Below, one piece after another: positions 31,424-42,847 of a stretch of DNA of 64,000 nt (the stretch's first letter is position 1; every line of letters starts with the position of its first letter). The notes beneath the pieces are model-generated. The model was given only the letters and a program-made list of their open reading frames with translations, ran no database searches and was not told the origin of the DNA. The DNA is from Canna indica. Its lineage: Eukaryota; Streptophyta; Magnoliopsida; Zingiberales; Cannaceae. A program made the position numbers and the translations under genes. Location: contig CP136895.1 in NCBI GenBank assembly GCA_034359265.1, forward strand, positions 45,960,001 to 46,024,000, written 5' to 3'.

Positions 31424-32787
31424 AGAGTATATAAAGTGTGAGTGCGGCATCAATACTAAGACTAAGGGGTTGTCTTTTTATCTTTTCTTTTTATTTATTT
31501 AATATACTACAACATCACTCTTTTTTTCTTTTTTCTTAAAAAAAAATTTATTTTTTTATTTCATTACCTTTGTATAGTTTTTCTATTTTTAATTTAGAAA
31601 ATTTTTATTTTTGATTTTCAGTTTCTTTTTAAATCTTCAGTTTTACTTTTATTTTATATATCAAAATATTTCTTTCATAATTTTTTAAGTTTTTAATTTT
31701 CAAAAATTTTCATTTCTGTTCCTTTTTCATTTTTTCATTTTTCAGTTTACTTTTATTTTATATATTAAAATTTTTCTTCCAAACTTTAATTAATTTTAAA
31801 TTTTAGTATTATGAATTAAACTTTTCCTATTTTTTAATTATATTAGGTCACCACATTTAGAAGAATTTAAAAATCTAAATCAAATCAATATTTTTTACTT
31901 ATAATATTATTATTTAATATATATTTCATGGTAGTATTATACTTTATCTATTACATATTAAAATTTGACTTTTTAATTGGATAAATTTTAGTTTAACTTA
32001 TTTGATTCAACTTATTACATTTCACAATATTTAAAATTTCAAAATGACATTCTTAAATTTGATTTAATTTTTAAGGTTTTATTTATTTATTTTATTTTAT
32101 TATTGCATTAGAAAAATCTAAAACTTCAAATCTCTTTTGTATTTTTTTAATTTTTTTTAATTAAGTTTGACTATCACATTTTGGAGAAAATTTTAAATTC
32201 AGAATTAAACTTAACTAATATTTATTACTTATATCACTACTATCAGTTGAATATTTATTTTATTTATTCATTTTAATTTCTTGGTTTTTCATGAATATAA
32301 TTTTTGGTTTTGCATTTTCCAACAGAATTATAAAACCTTGAATTGAATGGAATAAGAAATTAACATTTTTTTTTCCAAAAAAAAAAACAATGTGAATTAA
32401 ACAATGTGACTTTTCTATGATTAAGAGAGATAGCTTGCTCAACAGCAAGCTTAATGGCGAAAGCCTCATTTTCCAAAATAGAAAAGTTAGAGTTAATCCT
32501 AGCAATATCGAAACATATTAAATCTTCATAATTCCTACAAATAACAGCATACTAACCAATAATACCATCAAGCAACAAGGAAGCATACATATTCCATTTA
32601 AAAATCCCTAAATTAGACGGAGACCAAAGACAATCAGGATTACTTAACTTCTTTATTCCCTCAGATATATTAAGATCTGCATAATCAACGGTAAGCGTGA
32701 TGACTCTAGCAAAAAGAGTATTAAAGTAAGACCTTATTTGTTCAAAAACTACTTTGTCCCGAACCAATCAGAGAGTATATAAAGTGT
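31424..32787. repeat. AT-rich insert flanked by 16-bp direct repeats
   Basis: AGAGTATATAAAGTGT occurs at 31424-31439 and at 32772-32787. The sequence between is extremely AT-rich on the left and contains a LINE fragment that ends exactly at the right-hand repeat. Long target duplications of this size are typical of LINE insertion. The left part (31440-32390) holds no gene and no clear poly(A)/poly(T) end, so a later rearrangement is possible. Confidence 0.6.
32400..32771 (-). pseudogene. LINE ORF2 C-terminal fragment (RNase H region), 5'-truncated
   Basis: Minus strand: 'VRDKVVFEQIRSYFNTLFARVITLTVDYADLNISEG', 'WSPSNLGIFKWNMYAS', then 'SILENEAFAIKLAVEQA'. It is homologous to the end of the LINE at 34205-40950 ('ARNKAVFEYFKSS', 'VDYAENNLSEG', 'WSPTDKGFFKWNVDAS'). 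The copy is truncated at its 5' side exactly at the 16-bp repeat, as target-primed reverse transcription would leave it. It belongs to a related but not identical LINE. Confidence 0.85.
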
Positions 32788-34204
32788 TGAAACCAAGAGT
32801 ATATTTTGTATAATTTAAAATTAAATAATATAATATCATGTTGTCTCCTGTATAAATTTTTTTATTCAGTTTGGTTCAAATAGAAAATTTTATGATTCGT
32901 ATTGATCTCATCTTTGTAATAAGATTTTATTTTAATCAAATTTAAATTTTTGTGAACCTTCGTTAGCAAACAAACATGATTTTATCATTGCAATTTGTCT
33001 AGAACTTTTTAATATACATTATATAAATATACATTTGGTCACATTATATATTATATATTACTATTTTTACTTTTTACTTTTATTTTTGTTGTTGTCGTCG
33101 TAATCATCTATTATTTTAATAAAAGTTTTATTTAATTATTTATTTTGGTTGTATTAATTTATATTATATGTTAATATTTTTTTTTTTTTTTAATTTTGTT
33201 TAATTTTTTGTTTTTTTATTGAGTTCGATTATGCATTTTTGAAAAAAAAATCAATAGTTAACTTTTGATAAATTTAGTTTAATTTATATTTTTTTACATT
33301 TCAATTTTTTGGTTCTAAATTTTGCATTTCTTGACAAATATTTAAATTCCTGAACGAATATAATTGAGTTGATTGTAATACATAGCTTCATATAGTATTT
33401 TTTTCATTTTTTTGTGAAAAAAATACTTGAAGGGTTTATGATTGATGTTATTTCTTTTTATTAATTTGCATATAGTGTTGTTTTTATTTATTTTTAAAAT
33501 ATATCCACCTTTATTATATTGTTGCTAATTCTTCTTAGTATATTAAAGTTTACTATTATTGTTGATATTAAATTTGATCATCATAAGATTGATCGTTATT
33601 TTTAGATTTATCAATACATGATTCTATATTCATATCATAATGTTTAATTATATTTTATTTATTATATATTTCAATGAATATTATTTCCATAAATTTTTTG
33701 ATTAGACATTATTTATAAAAAAATTACGGCATCAAAAAATACAGTATCTTTTCTTTGTCATAATTGTGCTTTTTTCAACTATGGTTATTTTTAATTAAGA
33801 AATAAATTGTTTGAGTAATTTCACTTATTGTTACTTATTTTTATTTTTTTCTTACTGTATTTATTTTTTATGTATTCATTTTTATTATATTTTTCACTAA
33901 TTTTGCTATTTAGATTATTGATTTTTTTTGTTATCATCGTTGAATTTAAATTTGATTATTGTGAAATTAATATTAATTTATGTTTATCTCTATTAATACG
34001 TAACCTTATTTTTTATATTCCAATGTGTAATTTTGTTCTATTCATTTTATTTATTGATATATGATCAGTATTATTATCAATATTAATTATATTTTATATA
34101 AAAAAATTATCCCAGCGTGTAGCATGAGAATTTTTCTAGTTTTCATTAATTTTTAACCAAAGTCCAATTATCTCTTCCATGTAGTAAGAAATTGCAAAGT
34201 CTTA
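32788..34204. other. Very AT-rich spacer, no gene
   Basis: About 80% A+T with many T-runs. A 78-codon frame at 33828-34064 is Leu/Phe/Ile-rich only because of composition. No terminal repeats were found. Confidence 0.5.
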
Positions 34205-35173
34205 GCAATGTAGGCTTCTTGATCCTTTCGTTTCTTTGGGCTCAAGAAGTGTTTGGGCTTCTTCTCAAAATCTTCTAGTTCCTCGTTCTTTGCTCGTGAT
34301 TTCTCGGTGGCGTGTGGAGCAAGTTAGGGCTTTGATATCTCTGCCCGTTTGGTGTTTCCTCCTGTCTATTACCATCGATAGCAACGGAGCACCCGATGGC
34401 TCATCTCCTGCTGCGATCTACTTCCAATCCGTGTTCCTGCTTGGATGCTCGGAGTTTTGGTAAAACTCTTTACCCTACTTCGATTCAGGTTATGTTCTAG
34501 GGTTTGTCTGGTTTGTTCTTTCCGAATTTGTGTGGTACATCTGGTCTTTTGTGTCCCTTCTCCTCGCAGTTTCAAGTGCTTTCTTTGATGTCCTATTTGT
34601 TCTTGGTGTTCTTGGTGTTTGTCGTGATTTTTCTCGATCTCTTCTAATTTTCCTGGTTCTTCGTTTGAGCTCGCTGGTTTCTTTCAATTCTGTTCTTTGT
34701 GACGTCCTCCGTGTCTCTTCCTCTTCTATTCTCTCTGTTTGTTGGTCTTGTCGATCTTTGTTTTTGCCTTTATCTGTTGATTCGGCCGATTCTCGTCTTT
34801 GGTGATTCTTGTTTCTTTTTCATCCTTCGTTTTCTTGTTGCGAATGTTTCATCTCTTTCTATTTTCCCCTTGGTTTCTTTTCCATCTTCCTCAGTTGCTG
34901 ATATTTCATTTTCCTTTCTTCTCTGGTGTCTCCTTTGGGGTTCGTTTCTCTGGTCTTCTGTTCCTGTTTTGGTAGCTTGGGTGCTTGTCTTGGTGGCTTT
35001 TGTTGATCTCCCTTTGTATTGGTGTTGTTTGTGGTTGTTGTCTTCCTATTTCTGCTTCTTTTCCTTTTGCCCTTACTGGACCCGTTTCTTTTCTTTGTAT
35101 TTTGTCTGCTCTATTCTGTTCGGTCGTCTGTTCCTTTTGGCTCTCTCCTGATTTGTGCTTGCGATCCCCTCGG

Positions 35174-36781
35174 ATGAAGAAGCAGGGAACTACCCCTGAT
35201 CTATATAGTCCTCCGTTTGGATCTCTGTCTCAAATCCCGAAGATGGCCTCCGGGTTGGCTAGTATTGCTAATGATCATCTTAATACTAATGTTTCTGCTC
35301 CTAAATCTGGTTTGGGAGGTGCAACGTCCCAGGAAAATACTGCTGGTAAGATCCTTGATGCTCCACCTTCTTCGGGTCTTACTTTCTCTATATCAGGTAA
35401 TTTTTCGCATTCCTGGGCTAGTCTTTTTAAAAATAAGAATTCTGATGGTGATACCTTTTCTTCTGTTGAGACTCTTTCAAATATCAAAGCTTATGTTAAT
35501 GATTTTATTGAATTTGAAGATTCTGAACTTCAGGAAATTCGCAAACCGTGGTTTTCTTCGCTTATTGGCCGGTTTTTGCACAAGCCTCCTGCTCATTTTC
35601 ACCTTAGGAATTGGGCCTTTAATATCTGGTCGGATTTTAATTTGATGAATGTTATTGACTTAGAGAATGGATTTTTCCTATTTCACTTTGATTCTGAAGA
35701 TAATGCCATTAAGGCCTTAGCCGGGGGCCCCTGGGCCTTTCAGGGTAACCTGATAAATCTTAGACCTTGGAAACCCAACTTTAAGGCCCTTGGTGAGGAA
35801 ATTGTCTCTGCCCCTATCCGGATCCAATTTCTTGACCTCCCTATGGAGTATTGGTCAAATAACATCCTCTTTAACATCGCCTCTCTCATTGGGAAGCCTA
35901 TTAAGGTGGATGACCAATCTTTCAATTGGGAAAAGGGAAGATTTGTTAGAATCTGCATTGAAATTGATTTTACTAAGCCTATTAAACAGGGTATCTGGAT
36001 TGGTAAGCCTAATGTGGGCCTTTTTCAAGTGGTCAGGTATGAAAGGTTGTCTAACTTCTATTTTAAATGCGGTATGATTGGTCATAGAGTTAATGAATGT
36101 TCCTCTATCATTGCTAATGATTTGATGAATTTAGATATTAATCACCATGATGCTGATTTGAATGTTTCTACTACTAATAATGCTGATAGTAATTTGATGA
36201 ATGCTTCTGTTGATAGCTCTAAGACTTTGTATGGTCCTTGGGTTAGAGTTACGCGTAAGCCTAGGAATAGGTCCTTTCTGAATCAATCCTACCCTGCTGA
36301 TAAAGGAGACTTGCATGATAATCTGGATGATTATCATGATAATTCTATGCTAAATGATGTGATCAATCATACTACTGATGTTGAGAATGTTGTTTCTACT
36401 AAATCTAGTGCCCCTATTGCTCCTTTTACTTTTAACACTCTTGTAGAGAAAGTTTCTCCTGAACTTCTTAAAATCAAAGAAACTCCTAATCTGAAATCTA
36501 TTGCTAAGAGTAGAAAGGATAAGGGGAAACCTTCCAAAACTATTTTTTGCCAAGGGGAAATCTTCTAAGATTAGGATTAAGGAGGATACTCTTACCCTTG
36601 ACAACTTGCTCTAATCAAAGAAAAAGAGGATTAGGAAAGAGGATAATCTCTTTGATACTTGTTTGGATTCTATAGATTCTGTGTTAGCTTCTTCCTCTAA
36701 ATCCGCCTCCAATTTGGATGGCATGATTATTCCTGAGAATATCCATGTTCATGAGGGTTTTGGAACTAATTTTCATAGTTA
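35174..36781 (+). pseudogene. LINE ORF1 (DUF4283 nucleic-acid-binding protein)
   Basis: I take the ATG at 35174 because the preceding open codons are Phe/Leu/Ser-rich UTR-like sequence. The frame runs to 36568; a shift in a T-run near 36545 and one stop (36612) separate the tail, which reads on to TAA at 36781. A DUF4283-type domain spans about residues 100-290 ('WSDFNLMNVIDLENGFFLFHF', 'GGPWAFQGNLINLRPW', 'IGKPIKVD'), followed by a zinc-knuckle 'FKCGMIGHRVNEC' in which the first Cys is replaced by Tyr (FYFKC). ORF1 proteins coat LINE RNA. Confidence 0.85.
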
Positions 36782-36809
36782 ACTGTCTTTTTTCTTGATT
36801 TGTTTCTCC

Positions 36810-39800
36810 ATGATTATTATCAATTGGAATGTTAGGGGCTTTCGAAGGAGGCATGTTCAAGATTTCCTTCGTATTTCTATTTCTACTAAGTCGGTCAATT
36901 TGATTGTTTTGCAGGAAACTCATCTTCTTGAAATTGATTCTTTAAATTTTGTCACAACTCTTGGTAATGATTGGTCTGGTTCTTCTGTTGGCTCTAATGA
37001 CAATTCTGGTGGTCTCCGTAGCTTGGAATAACTCCTTTGTTAAACTTCAAGTTTTGTCAAAATCCTTCTCTATGATTAATGTTGTTGTGCAATATTTTCA
37101 AAATAGTCCTTGGCTGTTCTTTGGTATCTATGCTTGTGTTAATCCTCGTGTTAGAAACTCTTTTTGGAATGATATTGGTAATATGGATTTATTTGACATT
37201 CCCTGGTTTATGGTTGGTGACTTTAATTGTGTTGTCAATGATACTGATAAGTTGGGTGGCTCCCCTTTTGTGCTTAACAGAAATGTTCTTGCTTTAAGGA
37301 ACTGTCTTACTAAATGTGGTTTTATGGAAGTAGGTTTTAATGGGTCTAAATTTACTTGGTGCAACAATAGAAAGGATATTCATAGGATCTTAATTAGGCT
37401 TGACAAGGCTTTTGGTAATGCTTGTTGGCTTAGCTTGTTTGGTCATTCTATTATCACTCATCTTCCTATAGCTATTTTTGATCATTCTCCTTTATTAATT
37501 AAGATTAGGAGCTATTCTCATATTAATTCTAGGAGTTTTAAATTTCAAAACTTTTAGATAGATTACCCTCAGGTTAGGGATATCATTAAGGATCATTGGA
37601 ATTGTACCCATATTGGCTCCCCCTTAGCCTCTATCTCCTCTAACCTTAGTATCCTTAGGCGTAAACTTAGTTTTTGAAATAGGAATTACCTTGGTAGAAT
37701 TGAGGATCTTATTGATAAGACCAACAATGACATTAGAGCCCTTGAAGTCAAAGACTACAATGGGGACCTTTCACATCATGAGATCACCTCTCTTAGCTGT
37801 CTTTACAAGAAAATTCAGGCTTTAAATAGGCAGTTGTCAATTAAGTGGTGGATCTTAGCTAAAACTAAGTGGGTCAATCAGGGTGAGAAGAATACCAAGT
37901 ATTACCAGAATATTGTTAAGCTGAAGAAGAGAATGAATTTTATTTCTTGTATCAAAATGGATGATGTTATTTTTTCTTCTAATGAGGATATCTGTGATGC
38001 TTTTATTAAGTTTTACTCTGATCTTTGGTCTTACAATGATCCAAATGTCTTTCAAAGCACTTATATTCTTATATTAAATCAGATTTCTAACGATAATGCT
38101 GAGTCTTTGACAGCTTTATTTTCTGTTGATGAAATTCAAACTGCTGTTAAGTCCCTTGGGTTAGGTAAAAGTCCTGGCCCTGATGGGTACACTGGGGAAT
38201 TTTACAGAACCTATTGGGATATTATTTCTGGTGATTTTTCAGCAGCCTTTAACTATTTCCATGAGCATGATGTTCTTCCTGCTGATTGGAACAATACTAG
38301 TTTAGTTTTCATCCCAAAGATTGAAAATCCTATTTTTGTCAAAGATTTTAGACTCATTGCTTTATGTAATGTTAATTACAAAATTTTAACTAAGGTTATT
38401 GCTAACCTCATTAAACCTTTACTGTATGATATTGTTTCTATTAATCAATCTACCTTCATTTCTGGTATATCTATTCATGACAACATCTTAATTGCCCAGG
38501 AAATCATCCACTCTATTCATAAAACTAAAGGCAAGAACCCCATTGTAATGATTAAGATTGACTTGGAAAAAGCCTATGATAGGATTTCTTTGAGCTCTAT
38601 TCTTAATATGCTGAGTATTTTAAATTTTCCTGACAAATTCATTGCTTGGATAAAATGTTGCATCTCCACTGCTATCTTTTCAACTTGTATTAATGGAAAA
38701 ACTTCTTGTGGTTTTTAGAATTCATGTGGTATCAGACAAGGTGACCCCCTGTCTCCTTATTTGTATATTTTGGTCAGCCATCTTCTTTTTATGATGTTAA
38801 ATAATGCTGCAAATTGTGGTAAGATTTCTTCTGTTAAGATTAGGAATTCTGTGGATATTAATCACCTGATGTATGTTGATGACATTCTTTTATTTTTTAG
38901 AGCTAACCCTAAATCTTCTAAAACTATCCTTGATATTTTCAGTCACTTTGAAAAAATTACGAATCAAAAAATAAACTTTGCAAAATCTGAAATTTATTTC
39001 CCTCTTAATACTAGTGCTTCTATTAAGAATAGAATTTGCAATTTTTTCAACTACATGGTTGTTATCCTGTTAAATATCTTGGTGCTATTATTCATCCTAG
39101 GCAGATGCATGCTAGCAATTTTAATTTTCTCATTGATAAACTCAACTCTAAATTGAGCAATTGGAAGAGGAACCAGCTTTCCCAAGCTGGTAGGATTGTT
39201 CTCATCAATTCTGTGTTAAATTATGTTCCCCTCCATGCTACTTGTATTAATTGGGTTCCTTCTTGTATTTTAGATAAGATTAGCTCTATCATTAAGAATT
39301 TTTTGTGGAGCTCTCTTAATGTTAAGAAGGGTCTCCATTTAATTGCTTGGAACAAGGTTTTGCTTCCCAAAAAAGATGGTGGTCTTGGTATTAAAGATTT
39401 AGACTCAATGAGATTTGCTCTGGTCAGTAAGAAAATTTCTCAGTTACTCAATAATGATAATTCCCTTTGGGTTTATATGGTTAAAGCTAAGTACAATAAC
39501 CTGAATATTTGGCATTCTACTTCTTATAAAAATTGTTCTGGTGCTTGGAAGCTAATTTGTTCTGCTGCTAATATCCTTAAATCTGGTTTTATAAAATTAG
39601 TTTCATCTGGTGATGATATTAATCTTGTTGATGATCCGTGGATTTTTAAAATGCCTCTCTTTAAAACCTACTTATCTAAATGTGAATGCTCTTGTTTCCT
39701 ACTCTTCTGTCTCTGATCTGATCATTAATGGTTGTTGGAAATTGGATACTTTGAATTTGTTATTTGGCCCCTCTCTGTCAGACAAGATTACTAGGTTACC

Positions 39801-40887
39801 CCTCTCGAAACATCCCAATGAGGACAGGTGGATTTGGTGGCCCGATAAAAAAAGTTTAATTTGTTCAAAGTCTGCGTACAAATTTATAACTCGGCTAAAT
39901 AATATCGAACCATGCAATCTTCCTAAGTGGGATATCATTTGGAATGCTAAAGTTGGCCCCAAGGTAAAGCTCTATATTTGGAAATTTCTCCATAAGAAAC
40001 TTCCCACTGCAGAAAGATTACACAGATTCGGTATCATTAACTCCCCCTGCTGTGTCTTATGCGGCAACCATTCAGAAGATATTAAACATATCTTTCTGGA
40101 CTGTGAGGTAGCACGGACCCTCTGGGAGTCAATGGAAACTCGGTTCGCTGCCCCTCGGATGTTGGTTTGGGATTTAAGTTTGAATGAAAATGCCAATTTG
40201 AGCAGTTTGACCTCAATTCATCCAACTCGATTGGCACTTTGTTTCAACACTTTATATTCCATTTGGTTGGCTCGTAATAAAGCAGTCTTTGAATATTTTA
40301 AGTCTTCTATTCAGACAACTGTAGCTAAAATAGTAGCCATAACAGTTGACTATGCTGAAAATAACCTGTCTGAGGGAAAATCTTCAATTAAAAACCCTGG
40401 TACTTCTTGGTCTCCTACGGATAAAGGTTTTTTTAAATGGAACGTTGATGCTTCTATTGCTTTAGACAATAATAATGGTGCTATTGCTGTTATTTGTAGA
40501 GATCATTATGATAAATTTGTCTATGCTGAATGTATCTTTGTTCATGATATTTCAATCATTAGAGGTGAAGCCCTCGCTATTCACTTAGCTCTTAATCTAG
40601 CTAGTAATTTCAAGCATGACAATATTATTCTGGAGTCTGATGCCAAGAATGTGATTGATATGTGTAGCAACTCTACTCCTGCAGATTGGATGATTCGTAA
40701 TCTTGTTAGGGATATCCAGGTGGAGATCGGGAAATTTACTGTTTGCAAACTCAACTTCATTGGCAGGGATGCTAATAAAGCTGCTGACTGGCTTGCCAAC
40801 TATGCAAGGAGAGTGGAGCGTAATTTTACTTGGGATCAAACTTGGCCCCCTGATCTTATTAGTATTGCCAATTTAGATTGTACTTAG
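36810..40887 (+). pseudogene. LINE ORF2 (endonuclease, reverse transcriptase, RNase H)
   Basis: From ATG 36810: APE-type endonuclease (NWNVRGF, QETHL, VGDFNCV, FTWCNN, DHSPLL), RT (SPGPDGYTGEFYR, FRLIALCNVNYK, IKIDLEKAYDRI, GIRQGDPLSPYLYIL, YVDDILLF), zf-RVT (KLYIWKFLHKKLPTAERL ... CVLCG), and RNase H (KWNVDAS, GEALAIHLAL, ESDAKNVID, RDANKAADWLA). Lesions: frameshift about 37015, stops at 37555, about 37675 and 38716, frameshifts about 39050 and 39690. All catalytic motifs survive. The enzyme would nick DNA and copy LINE RNA at the nick; this copy is inactive. Confidence 0.93.
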
Positions 40888-40959
40888 GATTCTTTTCTTT
40901 GACATTTGTATTAGTTTCTTTTGTTTGAATAAAAAATATATATATCTTCCTTAGTTTTT

Positions 40960-41238
40960 GGGTAAATTACATTGACCTCCCCTGAGGTTTAGTGAAATTA
41001 CATTGATCCCCCTTCTATTTGTCCAGGTTACAATCACCTTCCCTGAGTAATTTTTTTAGAGAAGGTTTGTGTAATATTTTACAAAACTCAGGGGAGATTT
41101 GCGTAATCTTATTTTGTAATAGGAGATGTTTGTGTAATCTTTTACAAAATTCGGGGAGGATTACAAGATAAAATTATAAATAGATGAGAGGTCAGTGTAA
41201 TTTCACTAAACCTCAAGGGAGGTCAATATAATTTACCC
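40960..41238. mobile_element. Mutator-type MITE, 279 bp
   Basis: Inverted ends GGGTAAATTACATTGACC (left) and the complement of GGTCAATATAATTTACCC (right), each continuing into TCCC(C/T)(T)GAGGTTTAGTGAAATTACA, so the TIRs exceed 45 bp. The 9-bp target duplication TTAGTTTTT is perfect (40951-40959, 41239-41247), diagnostic of the Mutator superfamily. No coding capacity. Inserted at the 3' end of the LINE. Confidence 0.94.
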
Positions 41239-41247
41239 TTAGTTTTT

Positions 41248-41974
41248 TAACATGCATCGTGGACGATTGACAAGTGTACCTATTTTATTCCTCTCAAACA
41301 TTTAAGATGTGAGCAATTTTATTTTGCTTAGTATATTTGACTTATTGTTCATATATCACATGTGATAATATAGAATATTCATTTTTATCTTTAAAAATGG
41401 TGATAATAATAACAGTAGAAGATACATGTGACTCATAAAAATGAATATATTCATTTTTTATATTCATTTTTATCACATGTGATATTTGACTTGTAGAATA
41501 TTCAACGGTAGAAGACCAGAAGATACATGTCACAACAATAGAAAAGCGAAATACTGTATTCTCCTAAAACTTCAACCTAATAATTCTTCTAATGACCCAA
41601 GAGTGACAAATAGTAAGTATAGGACTCCGGTAAACATTTAATATTTCTCTTTCTTTGAAATTTATTTTTTTCTCTATTATGTCTCCGCTTTTCTCTCTTT
41701 CCACTAGCTTCTCTTTCTTAATATAAATATATTTTTTATTTTTTCACACCCTATCATTTTATGCAGTTAAATTAATTTCATATTAGAAAAATAATACACT
41801 TTTTCTAACAAAAATATAAAAAAGAAATAACAAAATAAGCAAACAATAGATTAGGTGAATTTCCAAGCTCATCGTATATGAATCCTTTTTTTCTCGTATA
41901 TGGACTCTCTTTTTTTTGTCGTTTACAAATTTTTATTTTTACATAATTCTTATTAGTCTTAATTATCATAATCA
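41248..41974. other. AT-rich spacer with a small inverted repeat
   Basis: No gene. Around 41355-41480 an imperfect inverted repeat pairs CACATGTGATAATATAGAATATTC with GAATAT...ATCACATGTGATATT; ATCACATGTGAT is itself palindromic. It could be a small eroded MITE. The rest is plain AT-rich DNA up to the truncated LTR. Confidence 0.45.
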
Positions 41975-42779
41975 GAAATTTTCTAGTCGTTGAGTTGACT
42001 GTTTGAGGCCAACTCTTCAGGGTCTATAAATACAAGACCACGAGAGTCTTCCTCCTATGATCCATGATTCAATTGAGCTGTTCTTGATTATTCTTAAAGC
42101 CTTTCTTGAGTCATCTCTTTGCAAACCCTACTTTTCATGAAAAATTCTTGATTTTGCCTTCAAGTTTTGAACGATTTATCATTAAGGCAACAAAACGAAT
42201 TAGGACTCGTGTTTGGAGCTAAGTATTTGTTGTATTATTTATTTGCTCCATTGTTTGTGTATTTTGTGGTTTATTTTCATTATATATCATTTTTATAATC
42301 CTAGGTTGCTAGGTTTTATTGAGTTGGTGATTACCTTGGTGTTAAGACTTAAATCCACCATTGTAAACTTAGTTTACTAGGATTAGTTGAGTTGTTCCTT
42401 AGGTTGAGGTGGGAGAGTGCTCTCAGTCGGAAGGTGGGATACTTTCAGGTGTGGAAAAGCCTTCGGTTTGAGAGCAGAGACTTTCAGGTGTAAAGTCCTC
42501 TTTATAAGGGAAATGATATAATCCAGTAAAGTTAGTTTAGAAATCCTAAGCGGGGTGTTTAGATAGTGGAGTAGGCATTAGGGCTGAACCACTATAAATA
42601 ATTTTGTTAGCATTGCTTACCTTGCGTTTCTTATTGCTTATCATTTATATTTTGCTTCCGCTTACTACTTGATTTGTAAATTGCCTAAGTAATCAAATAA
42701 ATGATTAAAATCAAAATTAGGTAAAAAGATTTAGATAACACACTATTCACCCCCCTCTAGTGTGATAATTTCACCAATA
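41975..42779 (+). mobile_element. 5' LTR (type A), 5'-truncated, of gag-only copia copy 1
   Basis: Matches the 3' LTR from 47060 onward: TTTTCTAGTCGTTGAGTTG, TATAAATA (42025-42032), then R/U5 with a weakened hairpin (42545-42563, CCTAAGC/GTTTAGA) and the end TTTCACCAATA. Most of U3 is missing. The primer-binding site follows at once, which makes this the 5' LTR of the element running to 47715. Confidence 0.9.
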
Positions 42780-42793
42780 TTTGGTATCAGAGC
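42780..42793 (+). other. Primer-binding site, gag-only copia copy 1
   Basis: TTTGGTATCAGAGC immediately after the LTR, complementary to the initiator-Met tRNA 3' end as in copia SIRE-type elements. Intact by sequence. Confidence 0.92.
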
Positions 42794-42847
42794 GGGTCAT
42801 GGATTGAGATTTCACCATCTCATCTACATCTTGCCTTAATCCGGAAA

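Larger units (their letters stand above)
34205..40950 (+). mobile_element. Nearly full-length L1-type LINE (two ORFs)
   Basis: Order: a T- and CT-rich 5' UTR (34205-35173), ORF1, ORF2 with endonuclease, RT, zf-RVT and RNase H, and a short 3' UTR ending ATAAAAAATATATATATC. The presence of plant-type RNase H and DUF4283-type ORF1 fits the plant L1 clade. The exact 5' end and target duplication could not be fixed. A MITE sits just past the 3' end. Lesions are few, suggesting a younger insertion than the surrounding copia and gypsy. Confidence 0.85.

Noticed and set aside
33828..34064. Possible small membrane protein (78 codons)
   Set aside because: Composition artefact of ~80% AT DNA; no conserved context.
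34236..35173. Long Phe/Leu/Ser-rich frame and other hydrophobic frames upstream of LINE ORF1
   Set aside because: The sequence is a T- and C-rich LINE 5' UTR; hydrophobicity follows from composition. ORF1 is taken from the ATG at 35174.
42780..42793. Possible tRNA gene fragment at GGTATCAGAGC motifs
   Set aside because: These are retrotransposon primer-binding sites complementary to a tRNA 3' end, directly after LTR ends; no cloverleaf or A/B boxes.
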